Positions 34,738-44,453 are shown, counted from the first letter of the stretch. The stretch: DNA of 64,000 bases from Alloacidobacterium dinghuense (GCF_014274465.1 NZ_CP060394.1:744001-808000); one strand, 5' to 3'. Notes: a model not told the origin generated them from the letters alone. Program-made: numbers and translations.

Positions 34738-35739
34738 TTAAGAGCAGAGCACAACCGCAGCGCCATCAATCGAGTCGTGATAGACCGCAGCCAAAGCCTC
34801 ATTGACCTGATCGAGCGAAAACAATGTAGTCCGAGGCAGAATTCCAATCTCAGTAGCCAGCTTGACGAAGTCGCGCGCATCCTGCCGCGTCATGTTCGCC
34901 ACGCTCCGCAGCTGCCGCTCGCCCCAAAGCAGTGAGTCGTAATCAAACTGAGGCATCCGATCGAGATGAATAGCATTGATCGCAACAATCCCGCCCTTCC
35001 TCAGGGAAGCGAGCGCCGCAAGAACCACATCGCCGCTGGGAGCAAACGTAACCGCTCGATCAAGCTGCACGGGAGGCCGCTCCGTAGCCTCGCCCACCCA
35101 GACAGCTCCCAACTCGTGCGCCAGTTTCTGATGCGAAGCACCGCGCGTAGCCACGTAGGCCTCGCAACCCCAATGCTTCAGAACATTGATAGCCAGATGC
35201 GCCGAAGCCCCAAACCCGAACAGCCCAACACGATCCCCCGGCTCAACCTCCGCTACAAGCAGACTCCGAAACCCAATAATCCCCGCACACAGCAGCGGGG
35301 CCAGATCCTTCGCTGCGGCCTCTTCCGGCAATGGAATGCAGAAGTCTGCGCGCGCAATCACATACTCGGCGTAGCCGCCATTCACCGAGTAACCGGTAAA
35401 CGTGGGATGGTCGCAGAGATTTTCCATCCCCTTGCGGCACAGCAGACAAGTCCCATCGACGCCACCAAGCCAGGAGACGCCAAGCCGCTCACCAATCTTC
35501 ATTCCGAAGACATCTGCACCCAATTCTTCGACACGCCCTACAATCTGATGCCCCGGAGTGACCGCCGCCAGCAGCGGCTTCAACTCACCAGTGGTGATAT
35601 GCAGATCCGTCCGGCAAACGCCGCAAGCCTCGACGCGAAGCAGAACCTGGCCCGGTCCCGGCTCCGGTACAGGCAGGTTTTCAAGATGAAGTGGATTCTG
35701 TTCAATCGGAGCAGGTTGATAAAGGACAGCGGCTCGCAT
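34738..35739 (-). CDS. Zinc-dependent alcohol dehydrogenase (AdhA/AdhP-like)
   Basis: A 333-residue medium-chain dehydrogenase that interconverts alcohols and aldehydes with NAD(P). The catalytic zinc site is ACGVCRTDLH and TPGHQIVG, and the structural site is CLLCRKGMENLC. The nucleotide motif is unusual, LFGFGASAHLAINVLKHWG, as in the AdhA/CAD-like class. GGAGG lies directly before ATG 35739. A broken LytTR response regulator ends 10 bp upstream on the same strand, so the dehydrogenase may once have been in a regulated operon. It is unrelated to the hopanoid pair apart from the family. Confidence 0.9.
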   Translation of the reverse strand: MRAAVLYQPAPIEQNPLHLENLPVPEPGPGQVLLRVEACGVCRTDLHITTGELKPLLAAVTPGHQIVGRVEELGADVFGMKIGERLGVSWLGGVDGTCLLCRKGMENLCDHPTFTGYSVNGGYAEYVIARADFCIPLPEEAAAKDLAPLLCAGIIGFRSLLVAEVEPGDRVGLFGFGASAHLAINVLKHWGCEAYVATRGASHQKLAHELGAVWVGEATERPPVQLDRAVTFAPSGDVVLAALASLRKGGIVAINAIHLDRMPQFDYDSLLWGERQLRSVANMTRQDARDFVKLATEIGILPRTTLFSLDQVNEALAAVYHDSIDGAAVVLCS

Positions 35740-35749
35740 TCCTCCGATT

Positions 35750-36297
35750 TTAGCGCCCGATCAACAACCGGACTGCCTGCGTGAAATTCCGTCCGGAAGT
35801 GAGACGCACACCATGTTGCATCTCGATCTCATAGGTGCCGCCAGCCAAGGGATGCACGGCAAGAATCCGGCTGGCATTCACAATATGCCGCCGATGAATC
35901 CGCAAGAACTTATGAGGATCAAGCCGCTGCTCGATCCTGCTCATCGTCTCGTTCAGCAGATGGGTTTTGTTTCCGCAATGCAACTCAATATAGTTGTCCG
36001 CCGATTCGATCCAGTTCACCGAGTCTGCTGAAACAAACTCGTGGTGATTCGTCTTCCGAACAACAAACCGCTCCGGCCCAGCCGGACGGTAATTCGCAAC
36101 CAGCTTCTCCAATTGCGCTATGATTTCTTGCTGCCCGTCCGAAGCAAGCCGTTCGCGCGCGCGATAAGGGCACGCTGCAAACGATCTTCATCGAACGGCT
36201 TCAGCAGATAGTCGAGCGCATTCAGTTCAAACGCCTCAATAGCATGCTCGTCACATGCCTGGACGGAAATTGTCGCAGCAAGGACATACAATGAGGG
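35750..36297 (-). pseudogene. LytTR response regulator, truncated and frameshifted
   Basis: The last 120 codons form an intact LytTR DNA-binding domain (RFVVRKTNHHEFVSADSVNW, IESADNYIELHCG, KFLRIHRRHIVNASRI). Upstream, in a different frame, lies the end of a receiver domain: [39 protein letters not shown], with the conserved lysine in LLKPFD. That frame stops at TAG near 36118-36120, while the LytTR frame reads on as [17 protein letters not shown] single frameshift between 36113 and 36160 therefore separates them. The receiver also lacks its first 60 or so residues, including the phosphorylated Asp. No sensor kinase is next to it. The LytTR domain could still be made alone from a TTG at 36112. 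Confidence 0.75.
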
Positions 36298-36373
36298 CTA
36301 AAGATCAGAGGACCAATTGTTGCGCGGCAGCCCGAAAGCCCATTCCAGTTCCAGGCCTGTTCCTTTCGTCCCA

Positions 36374-37531
36374 ATGACAGTCGCAGGTGTTATGAGCGGC
36401 ACTTCCGCCGACGGCATCGATGTGGCGCTCGTACAAATCCGGCCCAAAGGTAATGGCCTGAAACTAGAGCTGATCGGTCATGAGGCATTTCCATTTACGC
36501 CTGTTTTGCGCAAGGTAATTTTGTCTGCAATGGACGCAAAATCCACGTCCACGGCCGACCTGGCGAGGCTCAACTGGCGGCTCGGGCAGGCCTATGTGGA
36601 AGCGCTTCGCGCAACGGTGAAGCGCCATCCCGTCAACCTGCAACTCATCGGATGTCACGGACAGACAATTTACCACCAGGGTGCGACTGCCATGTATGCA
36701 GGCCGCACAGTTGCCTGCACATGGCAGATCGGTGAGCCTGCGCTCCTTGCCGCGGAACTGGGCGTTCCCATCGTGAGCAATTTCCGTCCCGCCGATATGG
36801 TCGCTGGCGGACAAGGCGCGCCGCTCGTGCCTCTGCTGGACTACGTCCAGTTCGCCGACAACAAGCGTGCACGCGTTCTCCAGAACATTGGAGGCATCGG
36901 GAATCTAACGTTGATACCTCCAGCCTCTGGCATCAACAAATTGATCGCCTTCGATACTGGTCCGGGAAACATGGTGATCGACGCACTGATGCAGCAGCTA
37001 TTCCAGAAGTCCTATGATCGCAGTGGCAAAATTGCCTCCCGAGGCCACGTCATAGAAAGCGTACTGTCGGCGACTCTGAAGCATCCGTTTTTCAGGGCAA
37101 AGCCACCGAAATCTGCAGGGCGCGAGGAGTTCGGTGCAGCTTTTGCTGAAAGGCTTTTGCAGCTTTGCCAAGAATTCGGTGGCAGCAACGAAGATGCGAT
37201 CACAACCGCGACTGCTCTCACGGCCGATAGCATCACCCGTGCATTCAAGGAATTTGTCCAGCCAAGGCTCAAATCGAATATCCCTGTCGACTACATTGTT
37301 TCCGGTGGAGGAGCAAAAAATAAAACGTTGATGGCGATGCTCCAGCAAAGGCTAGAACCGTTGGGGTGCAATCTTCTGGAAAGCTCCGATGCCGGCATTC
37401 CGGTAGACGCAAAGGAGGCCATGGCCTTTGCGTTGCTTGCCTATTACACATGGCATCGACGTCCGGCAAACGTTCCATCCGCAACTGGAGCGAAGCGACC
37501 AGCAATCCTAGGTCAGATCACTCATGCCTAA
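36374..37531 (+). CDS. anmK: Anhydro-N-acetylmuramic acid kinase AnmK
   Basis: A 385-residue sugar kinase of the ASKHA fold that phosphorylates 1,6-anhydro-MurNAc with ring opening, giving MurNAc-6-phosphate in cell-wall recycling. The signature GVMSGTSADGIDVALV lies at the N-terminus, with the motif CHGQTIYHQG, the catalytic region AFDTGPGNMVIDALM, and IVSGGGAKNKTLM near the C-terminus. ATG 36374 fits the family start; the frame extends to a TTG at 36317, but neither has a clear ribosome-binding site. The binding-protein gene downstream overlaps by 8 bp, so the two are coexpressed. Confidence 0.93.
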   Translation: MTVAGVMSGTSADGIDVALVQIRPKGNGLKLELIGHEAFPFTPVLRKVILSAMDAKSTSTADLARLNWRLGQAYVEALRATVKRHPVNLQLIGCHGQTIYHQGATAMYAGRTVACTWQIGEPALLAAELGVPIVSNFRPADMVAGGQGAPLVPLLDYVQFADNKRARVLQNIGGIGNLTLIPPASGINKLIAFDTGPGNMVIDALMQQLFQKSYDRSGKIASRGHVIESVLSATLKHPFFRAKPPKSAGREEFGAAFAERLLQLCQEFGGSNEDAITTATALTADSITRAFKEFVQPRLKSNIPVDYIVSGGGAKNKTLMAMLQQRLEPLGCNLLESSDAGIPVDAKEAMAFALLAYYTWHRRPANVPSATGAKRPAILGQITHA

Positions 37532-39053
37532 GAAGCTTGCGTTGATCGTTCTGTCGATAGGCGTCACTTGCCTCCAACTCGGCTGCCGGCACAAACGAGA
37601 ATCGGCCAACACTGTTACCGTCCTGATCGAAAGCAGCCCCACGAACCTCGATCCGCGCATCGGCGTGGACGCGCAATCCGAGCGTATCGATTCTTTGATA
37701 TTCGACTCCCTGGTCCGCAAAGACGAACACTTCAACTTACAACCGTGGCTAGCTTCTAGTTGGGATAATCCCGACACGTTGACCTACATTTTTCATCTTC
37801 GCAACGACGTCCATTTCCACAATGGAAAACACCTCACAGCGGCCGACGCAAAGTACACGCTGGACACCATCATGCAAGGCAAGGTCATCAGCGTAAAAGC
37901 GAATGCATATCAGACCATCGATCGTGTGGACGCACCCGATGCACAAACCCTCGTCATCCATCTCAAGAAGCCAGACCCGGCATTGCTGTGGAATCTCAGC
38001 GACGGCGGCTTCGGCGTCGTTCCCGCAGGCAGCGGACGCGACTTCTGGAAACATCCCATCGGCAGCGGCCCGTTCCAATTTGTCAGTCAGGAACAGGACA
38101 AGGACGTAATCCTCATGCGCGCCGCGCAATCCTGGCAGCCGTTACCATCCATCCAAAGTCTGCGTTTCGCCGTAGTCCCCGATGCCACCACCCGAGCGCT
38201 GGAATTGCAAAAAGGTTCCGCTGATGCTGCGATCAACGCGTTGCCAGCAGACACCGTCTATGCTTTGCGACGAGACGCCAACCTGCAGATCGACTCAGGC
38301 CCTGGCACTACGCTCGTCTATCTAACTTTCAACACACGTGATCCAATTCTGCGCGACGCGCGAGTACGCAACGCCATCGCGCTCGCCATTAACCGCCCGT
38401 TGATCATCCACTCGCTCTATCGTGACGAGGCAAGGTTGGCAGAAAGCACTTTGCCCCCGGAGCACTGGGCATGGAATGGCAATGTTGCGCGTCACAACTA
38501 CGATCCTGTATCAGCAAACACGTTGCTCGATCAAGCAGGGTATTCGCGCAAAGCGGACGCCTACCGCTTTCACCTCGGCATGAAAACTTCAACCGATGAG
38601 GGCAGCCGTTTGTTAGCGATGGTCGTGCAGCAGCAGCTTACCGCAGTCGGTATTGCTTTAGACGTGCGCAGTTTCGAATTTGCGACTTTCTATTCAGACA
38701 TCAGCCGCGGTGTTTTTCAAATCGCCCCGTCGCGCTGGATCGGGGGCAACGAAGCTCCGGACATCTTCCGCTACTCTTTTACAACGGCAAGCTTCCCTCC
38801 GCACGGCGCAAATCGTGGCTTTTACGCGAACACTAAGGTAGACCAGTTGCTTACCGACGCCGCTTCGACTGCAGACCGATCGCAGCAGCAATCAATCTAT
38901 GCTGAAGTGCAGAAGATTCTCGCCGACGACATGCCGGCCATTAATCTTTGGTATCTCGACACAGTGTTGGTGCACAGCCGTCGCCTCCAGAATCTACATC
39001 TTTCTCCCTCCGGCAATTATGATTTTTTGCGCGACGCAACGGTGAAGGAATAA
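37524..39053 (+). CDS. ABC transporter substrate-binding lipoprotein (peptide/nickel type)
   Basis: A 509-residue lipoprotein of the SBP-bac-5 (OppA/DppA/MppA) family. The signal ends in the lipobox LQLGC (Cys 21). The body opens with VTVLIESSPTNLDPRIGVDA and contains the family motif VRNAIALAINRPLIIHSLYR. It overlaps the end of anmK by 8 bp, which suggests muropeptide or wall-derived oligopeptide uptake. No permease or ATPase genes follow, so it must use a transporter encoded elsewhere. The ligand assignment is inference from the neighbour alone. Confidence 0.88.
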   Translation: MPKKLALIVLSIGVTCLQLGCRHKRESANTVTVLIESSPTNLDPRIGVDAQSERIDSLIFDSLVRKDEHFNLQPWLASSWDNPDTLTYIFHLRNDVHFHNGKHLTAADAKYTLDTIMQGKVISVKANAYQTIDRVDAPDAQTLVIHLKKPDPALLWNLSDGGFGVVPAGSGRDFWKHPIGSGPFQFVSQEQDKDVILMRAAQSWQPLPSIQSLRFAVVPDATTRALELQKGSADAAINALPADTVYALRRDANLQIDSGPGTTLVYLTFNTRDPILRDARVRNAIALAINRPLIIHSLYRDEARLAESTLPPEHWAWNGNVARHNYDPVSANTLLDQAGYSRKADAYRFHLGMKTSTDEGSRLLAMVVQQQLTAVGIALDVRSFEFATFYSDISRGVFQIAPSRWIGGNEAPDIFRYSFTTASFPPHGANRGFYANTKVDQLLTDAASTADRSQQQSIYAEVQKILADDMPAINLWYLDTVLVHSRRLQNLHLSPSGNYDFLRDATVKE

Positions 39054-39078
39054 AACGAATAGGAACAGGAACCTCCCG

Positions 39079-40131
39079 ATGAAGGCACTTTTGCTCTCCG
39101 AATATAAGAAGTTCGAACTCGCGGATCTCCCACGCCCCACACCTGGGCCCGACGAGATTTTGGTGCAGGTCGCAGCATGCGGCATCTGCGGTAGCGACGT
39201 TCATGGCTATGACGGGACCTCAGGCCGCCGCATTCCCCCAATCGTCATGGGCCACGAAGCGGCAGGCACCGTTGCGGAGATAGGCTCTGGTGTCAGCGCG
39301 TTCAAGAAAGGCGATCGTGTAACCTTTGATTCCACGGTCTACTGCGGCAAATGCGACTACTGTCTCAGCGGCCAAGTTAATCTCTGCGATTTCCGTCAGG
39401 TCGTCGGCGTTTCATGCGGAGACTATCGCCGGTATGGAGCATTCGCTGAGTATGTCGTCGTCCCGCAACGCATCGTTTACCGGTTACCTGATGCACTTTC
39501 CTTTCCCGAGGCAGCGATGCTCGAAGCCGTTTCCGTGGCGTTGCACGCGGTTCGCGTTTCTGAAATGCGCGGCGGTGAAACCGCACTCGTCATCGGCGCA
39601 GGCATGATTGGGCTTCTCACGCTCCAGTCAGCGAGAGCCGCCGGAGCGGCACGCGTTCTGATCACCGACCTCGACGCGACACGCCTCAAACTGGCCAAAG
39701 AAATGGGCGCCGATGATGCGCTGCATCTCTCGGGAGCGGAATTGATCGCGGAAGTAATGCGGCTCACGGCAGGCAAAGGAGTTGATGTCGTGCTAGAGGC
39801 TGTAGGGCGCAACGAGACCATCTCTACCGCAATTGACTGTGTCCGCAAGGGCGGAACCGTAACGCTGATCGGAAACATAAAGCCTGAGATAACGCTCCCA
39901 CTTCAGAAAGTCGTGTCACGCGAGATTCGCTTGCAGGGCACAGCAGCATCTGCGGGCGAGTATCCGCAGGCCATCGAGTTGATGACCTCTGGAAAGATTC
40001 GCGTCAAGCCGCTCATCACAGCCGTCGCTCCACTGGATGAAGGACCGAACTGGTTCGACCGTCTGCATGCGGGTGAGCCCAACCTGATGAAGATCGTCCT
40101 TGCGCCACAGGAATCAAAGGTTATCCAATGA
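39079..40131 (+). CDS. Zinc-dependent dehydrogenase (sorbitol/threonine dehydrogenase-like)
   Basis: A 350-residue medium-chain dehydrogenase. The catalytic zinc site comprises ACGICGSDVHGYDG and MGHEAAG; the structural cysteines are in CGKCDYCLSGQVNLC. The cofactor motif is ALVIGAGMIGLLTLQSARAA. It has the length and sequence style of polyol dehydrogenases. It starts 26 bp after the binding-lipoprotein gene, and its stop overlaps the start of the following SDR (ATGA). With that SDR it probably oxidises a sugar or polyol, but the substrate is not visible. Confidence 0.9.
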   Translation: MKALLLSEYKKFELADLPRPTPGPDEILVQVAACGICGSDVHGYDGTSGRRIPPIVMGHEAAGTVAEIGSGVSAFKKGDRVTFDSTVYCGKCDYCLSGQVNLCDFRQVVGVSCGDYRRYGAFAEYVVVPQRIVYRLPDALSFPEAAMLEAVSVALHAVRVSEMRGGETALVIGAGMIGLLTLQSARAAGAARVLITDLDATRLKLAKEMGADDALHLSGAELIAEVMRLTAGKGVDVVLEAVGRNETISTAIDCVRKGGTVTLIGNIKPEITLPLQKVVSREIRLQGTAASAGEYPQAIELMTSGKIRVKPLITAVAPLDEGPNWFDRLHAGEPNLMKIVLAPQESKVIQ

Positions 40132-40928
40132 GCAATCCACTCTTCGATCTCACAGGTCAGGTTGCGCTCGTCACCGGCACCAGCCGCGGACTAGGCCAGT
40201 ACTTCGCCCGCGCTCTGGCCAATGCCGGAGCCGATCTGATCCTCACCAGCCGCAAGCTTGAAACCCTGGCGCTTTTTGAAGCAGAAATGAAAGCGCTCGG
40301 ACGCTGCGTCGTCTCACTCGAACTCGATGTGCGCGACGAAGCCAGTATTAGGAGCATGGCAGCGGAAGCCGAAACGGCTTTCGGTCAAATCCACATACTT
40401 GTGAACAACGCCGGCTGCAACGTTCGCAAGCCAGCAGTCGATGTGACATGGGACGACTGGAACCTCGTGCTCGACACGAACCTGCGCGGCAGCTTTTTTG
40501 TCGCGCAATCCGTTGCACGCGGAATGATCCACCACGGCTACGGTCGCATCATCAATATCGGATCAGTCACGAGCGTTGCTGGCTACGCGGGCCTGGGCCC
40601 GTACACTGCCAGCCGCGGCGGCATCAGGCAACTCACCATGAGCCTTGCTGCCGACTGGGGCAAGCATGGCATCACCGTGAATTGCCTCGCGCCAGGCTGG
40701 TTCAAAACCGCGCAGAACAGAGTTATGTACGAAGACGAAGGATGGGTGGAATATCTCGTGGAGCGCATTCCTCTCAAGAGACCGGGCCAACCGAATGACC
40801 TGGACGGAGCCATCGTCTTCCTTGCCTCCGAGTCAAGCCGTTACGTTACTGGTCAGACTCTCCTCGTCGACGGCGGCATTTCAACGGGAGCCTTGCGTGC
40901 CACCGTGTCGCAAAAGGAAAAAAAATGA
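40128..40928 (+). CDS. SDR-family oxidoreductase (gluconate 5-dehydrogenase-like)
   Basis: A 266-residue classical short-chain dehydrogenase. It has the cofactor motif VTGTSRGLGQYFARALA, NNAGCN, the catalytic Ser in INIGSVTSVAGY, and the YTASRGG site. In that site the usual YxxxK lysine position is glycine (Tyr-Thr-Ala-Ser-Arg), so catalysis may be altered or the neighbouring Arg may serve. It overlaps both neighbours by ATGA, a sign of coupled translation. It resembles gluconate or 2-deoxygluconate dehydrogenases that act on keto-sugar acids. Confidence 0.9.
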   Translation: MSNPLFDLTGQVALVTGTSRGLGQYFARALANAGADLILTSRKLETLALFEAEMKALGRCVVSLELDVRDEASIRSMAAEAETAFGQIHILVNNAGCNVRKPAVDVTWDDWNLVLDTNLRGSFFVAQSVARGMIHHGYGRIINIGSVTSVAGYAGLGPYTASRGGIRQLTMSLAADWGKHGITVNCLAPGWFKTAQNRVMYEDEGWVEYLVERIPLKRPGQPNDLDGAIVFLASESSRYVTGQTLLVDGGISTGALRATVSQKEKK

Positions 40929-41959
40929 GCAAAGCCAAAAGCTGGATATTGTGCCTCATTCTGATCTGTGTCAGTGCCGCAGCGGGTGCGCAGAACAAAG
41001 AAAAACTGCAGATATATTTCGTTGACGTTGAAGGCGGACAGGCTACCCTCTTCGTTACGCCAGCAGGTGAATCATTACTTATCGACACAGGTTGGCCGGG
41101 GAACAATGGACGTGATGCCAAGCGCATTGTTGCTGCAGCAAAAAAGGCCGGCATCAGCAAGATCGACTATGTTCTGATCACTCACTTCCACATGGATCAT
41201 GTCGGAGGTGTGCCTCAACTCGTTGAACGCATTCCCGTCGGTACATTCATCGATCATGGTCCAAACCGCGAGACCTCCGACACTTCCACGGAGCAGGGCT
41301 ATGAGGCCTATCAAAAGCTGCTCGCTACTGGAAAATACCAGCACATCGTGGCGAAGCCCGGCGATACCCTTCCAATTAAAGGCTTCAATGCGCTGGTCAT
41401 CAGTGCAGACGGGAATCTGATTAACCACGCACTTGCCGGTGAAGGAGAAGCAAACAACTACTGCAAGACATCGGAAACCCGCGCCGCGGATCAGTCAGAA
41501 AATGCGCGCTCTCTCGGTGTGCTGATCACCTTCGGAAAGCTGCGAATTCTTGATCTTGGCGATCTTACCTGGGACAAAGAAATGCAACTCATGTGTCCCA
41601 CCAACAAACTCGGCCATGTGAATATCCTTGTCGTCTCACATCACGGCTTGTATCAAAGCTCCAGCCCGGCTCTAGTAGACGCCATTCACCCGCAGGTCGC
41701 CATTATGGACAACGGAGCCAAGAAGGGCGGTTCGAAGGCAACGCTTGAGAGCTTCAAGAATGTTCCCGGCCTTGAAACGCTCTGGCAACTGCACTACTCC
41801 GAAGAAGGCGGCCCGTCACTCAACACCCAGGACGCATACATTGCCAATTCGCAAGGCCCCGACAGCGGCAATGACCTGGAACTGACGGCCATGGAGGACG
41901 GTAGTTTCTCTGTGCTAAATTCGCGCACGGGTGCCAGCAGATCCTACAGCGCCAGATGA
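40925..41959 (+). CDS. Secreted MBL-fold metallo-hydrolase
   Basis: A 344-residue metallo-beta-lactamase-fold protein of the ComEC/Rec2-like hydrolase group. It has a signal peptide (SWILCLILICVSAAAGAQ), the metal motif HFHMDH at 87-92 (with GGV after it), and further ligands in LDLGDLTWD and VSHHGLYQSS. The front LQIYFVDVEGGQATLFVTP is characteristic of this group. It probably acts in the periplasm on a phosphoester or lactone; the substrate is unknown. It is the last gene of the anmK operon. Its 3-prime end overlaps the convergent MFS gene by 16 bp. Confidence 0.9.
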   Translation: MSKAKSWILCLILICVSAAAGAQNKEKLQIYFVDVEGGQATLFVTPAGESLLIDTGWPGNNGRDAKRIVAAAKKAGISKIDYVLITHFHMDHVGGVPQLVERIPVGTFIDHGPNRETSDTSTEQGYEAYQKLLATGKYQHIVAKPGDTLPIKGFNALVISADGNLINHALAGEGEANNYCKTSETRAADQSENARSLGVLITFGKLRILDLGDLTWDKEMQLMCPTNKLGHVNILVVSHHGLYQSSSPALVDAIHPQVAIMDNGAKKGGSKATLESFKNVPGLETLWQLHYSEEGGPSLNTQDAYIANSQGPDSGNDLELTAMEDGSFSVLNSRTGASRSYSAR

Positions 41960-43257
41960 GATTCTCCCGGAATACGCTGTATATCTCCCAATAGAAATAC
42001 GTAGCCAGCGATTCCAATCGCGAGGTAGACAGCTGCGACACCAAACGCCAACCCAAATGAATGCTGAGCGGTCACCAGGTAGCCCGTTAAAATCGGAGCC
42101 GCAATGCCGGAAATCTGATTCGCAAAATTAAGAATGCCGCCAAGCGTACCAACGCTCGCTCTCGGCGCGATCAGAGATGGAATTGACCACCCAACCGGAG
42201 CCGCCGCTGAGAGTCCGCCAATCGAAAGGCTGATCCAAAACAGCGCCTGTATCGGAGTATGTGCATCCGCGGCGCCCAAAATCCCCAGTCCAAGAGCGGT
42301 CCCTCCAATTAAAACCACGCGGCGCACCAAACTTGCATTCCATCCTCGCTGAATAAGCGCATCCACGAGCCAACCCCCGACGATCAGGTCGGTGAAAGTC
42401 GCAACAAGCCATGGCACGCCGGTGTAGAGAAAAGAATGCAGTAGATCGATATTCAACGAGCGAGACAGATAACTCGGCAGCCACGTGAGCAGCAAATAAA
42501 AAACGTAATTGTAAGATCCAAATCCAAGCGCCAGACCGATCACTTTCCGCTTTCCCAGCAAATAGCCTAGAGAAGCCTGCTCGGCGTCTCCTACCTCAAC
42601 GTTCCTTAGCGTATCTTCCGAGCGAATATAAGCCAGCTCTTCAGCGCTCAATTCCGGGTCGTCTTTAGGATCACGATAGATCCAATAGAACAGCAGAAAA
42701 TAAAGAAAGCTGATCATGCCCGTCGCAGCGAAGCTAAGCCGCCAGCCCACATGCAGGAGCAGAATTCCAATCAAAGGCACCCCAATCGCCGGTGCAAATT
42801 TGGCAGCCGAATCGAAAATACTCGTAGCCAGACTGCGTTCCCTTGGGGGAAACCAATAGCCAATCGCCTTGGCATTAGCAGGAAACGTCGGTGCCTCTCC
42901 GATCCCCAAAAGAAGGCGCGCCGCAAAAAATCCGCCAATACTTGGAGTGATAGCAGCGGCGAACGACGCCAAACTCCACACGAATGTGCTGATGCGTCCT
43001 ACCAGTCGCACTCCGAATCGATCCAGCAATACCCCAATCGGCAATTGGCAGAGAGCATAGCTCCAGTTGTAAGCGGCAAGCAGATAACCGAAGGTGATGT
43101 CTGAAATACCGAAGGTCGCGTAGAGATCGTTATGCGATACCGACAGGTTCACGCGGTCGAAGTAATTGACGAGGACACCCAGGCCGAGCAGGAAGGCTAT
43201 TCTCCAGCGGCGACGCGGAACTTCACTTATGAATAGAGCTGGTTTAGCGGTAGTCAT
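41944..43257 (-). CDS. MFS transporter, anion:cation symporter-like
   Basis: A 437-residue 12-helix major facilitator protein. The first helix is preceded by RRRWRIAFLLGLGVLVNYFD, and the conserved loop is LPIGVLLDRFGVRLVG. LLGIGEAPTFPANAKAIGYW is the mark of the ACS family, which carries hexuronates, phthalate or sialic-type organic anions. ATG 43257 matches the family start; the 25-residue extension is unsupported. It converges on the anmK operon, with which it may share the uptake and use of wall sugars or sugar acids. Confidence 0.9.
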   Translation of the reverse strand: MTTAKPALFISEVPRRRWRIAFLLGLGVLVNYFDRVNLSVSHNDLYATFGISDITFGYLLAAYNWSYALCQLPIGVLLDRFGVRLVGRISTFVWSLASFAAAITPSIGGFFAARLLLGIGEAPTFPANAKAIGYWFPPRERSLATSIFDSAAKFAPAIGVPLIGILLLHVGWRLSFAATGMISFLYFLLFYWIYRDPKDDPELSAEELAYIRSEDTLRNVEVGDAEQASLGYLLGKRKVIGLALGFGSYNYVFYLLLTWLPSYLSRSLNIDLLHSFLYTGVPWLVATFTDLIVGGWLVDALIQRGWNASLVRRVVLIGGTALGLGILGAADAHTPIQALFWISLSIGGLSAAAPVGWSIPSLIAPRASVGTLGGILNFANQISGIAAPILTGYLVTAQHSFGLAFGVAAVYLAIGIAGYVFLLGDIQRIPGESHLAL

Positions 43258-43337
43258 CGTCTCGTTTCTGTAAGGCCCTAGTCTATCTGCATCCATGAGC
43301 CGGCGCTCGACTACCATATCGATAGCGGTCAATTTTC

Positions 43338-44453
43338 ATGCAACATGCATCTCTGCACTCGCTCATCACGGCAGCAGCGAAGACAGCCGGCTTCGCTGCC
43401 GCGGGCATAGCCGCTGTTCCCGAACTCGGATCTCCTGAAGATGAGAGCGATCGTCAGGCGTTTGCTGACTGGGTCGAGCAGGGAAGCGCTGGCGAGATGG
43501 AATATCTCAAGCGCCGCAACGAGTCGGGCGAACTTGTGCGCTCATCGTTGCGTGTGGCCATTCCGTGGGTCAAATCTGTCATCGTCTGTGTTACAAATTA
43601 CAACGCGCCGAAGCCGCTTTCGATCGATCACGCTCCCGAAGGAACGGGCTGGGTGGCACGCTATGCCTGGACAGGACAGCAAAGCATCAATGGCGGGTTA
43701 GCGCCGAGCGACTACCACAAAGTTCTGCTAAAGAGATTGGAGCGACTCGATGCAGCGCTCAAAAGCGAACTCGGGCCGTTTGAGTCGAAGTGTTACGTTG
43801 ACACCGGGCCGATAGTAGAGCGCACCTACGCGCGTTATGCCGGACTCGGCTGGATCGGAAAAAATACCTGCCTTCTTAATCAAGAATTAGGCTCATGGCT
43901 TTTTCTGGGCGTGATCCTCACTTCACTTGAAATTGCCGCCGACCAGCATCCGCAGCTTGCCGCCGACCGTTGTGGAAGCTGCACGCGTTGCATCGACGCC
44001 TGCCCCACGGGAGCGCTTACGGCCCCGCGCCAGATGGATGCGAGCCTTTGCATCTCTTACCTGACGATTGAAAAACGTGGGCTCATTCCGCTCGAATTGC
44101 GAGAGGGAATCGGACGGCAGGTCTTCGGTTGCGATATCTGCCAGGACGTCTGTCCATGGAACCGGAAGGCGCCCATCGCCTCCGATCCCGAATTGCAGCC
44201 CCGGACCGAGTTGGTCAACCCGGCGTTGGATTGGCTTGCCGAACTCGACCAGGAGGGTTTTGGGCGACTCTTTTTCGGGTCACCCATTAAGCGGGCCAAG
44301 TTTGAAGGGCTGCGGCGAAATGTTGCCATTGCTATGGGGAACAGCGGCCTGCGGCAATTTCTGCCGAAGCTCGGCGAATGGCAGTCCAGCGATGATCGGG
44401 TTCTGGCGGAGGCGGCTTCGTGGGCTGTTCGGCGGATTGAAGGCCGGAACTAA
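43338..44453 (+). CDS. queG: Epoxyqueuosine reductase QueG
   Basis: A 371-residue cobalamin- and iron-sulfur-dependent enzyme that reduces epoxyqueuosine to queuosine in tRNA. The B12-binding region has VIVCVTNYNAP and VDTGPIVERTYARYAGLGW with the catalytic Asp. Two 4Fe-4S motifs follow: CGSCTRCIDACPTGAL and CDICQDVCPWN. A HEAT-like C-terminal tail follows (RRNVAIAMGNSGLRQFLPKL). ATG 43338 is 80 bp from the divergent MFS start. Together with QueF it shows that the host makes queuosine de novo. Confidence 0.95.
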   Translation: MQHASLHSLITAAAKTAGFAAAGIAAVPELGSPEDESDRQAFADWVEQGSAGEMEYLKRRNESGELVRSSLRVAIPWVKSVIVCVTNYNAPKPLSIDHAPEGTGWVARYAWTGQQSINGGLAPSDYHKVLLKRLERLDAALKSELGPFESKCYVDTGPIVERTYARYAGLGWIGKNTCLLNQELGSWLFLGVILTSLEIAADQHPQLAADRCGSCTRCIDACPTGALTAPRQMDASLCISYLTIEKRGLIPLELREGIGRQVFGCDICQDVCPWNRKAPIASDPELQPRTELVNPALDWLAELDQEGFGRLFFGSPIKRAKFEGLRRNVAIAMGNSGLRQFLPKLGEWQSSDDRVLAEAASWAVRRIEGRN

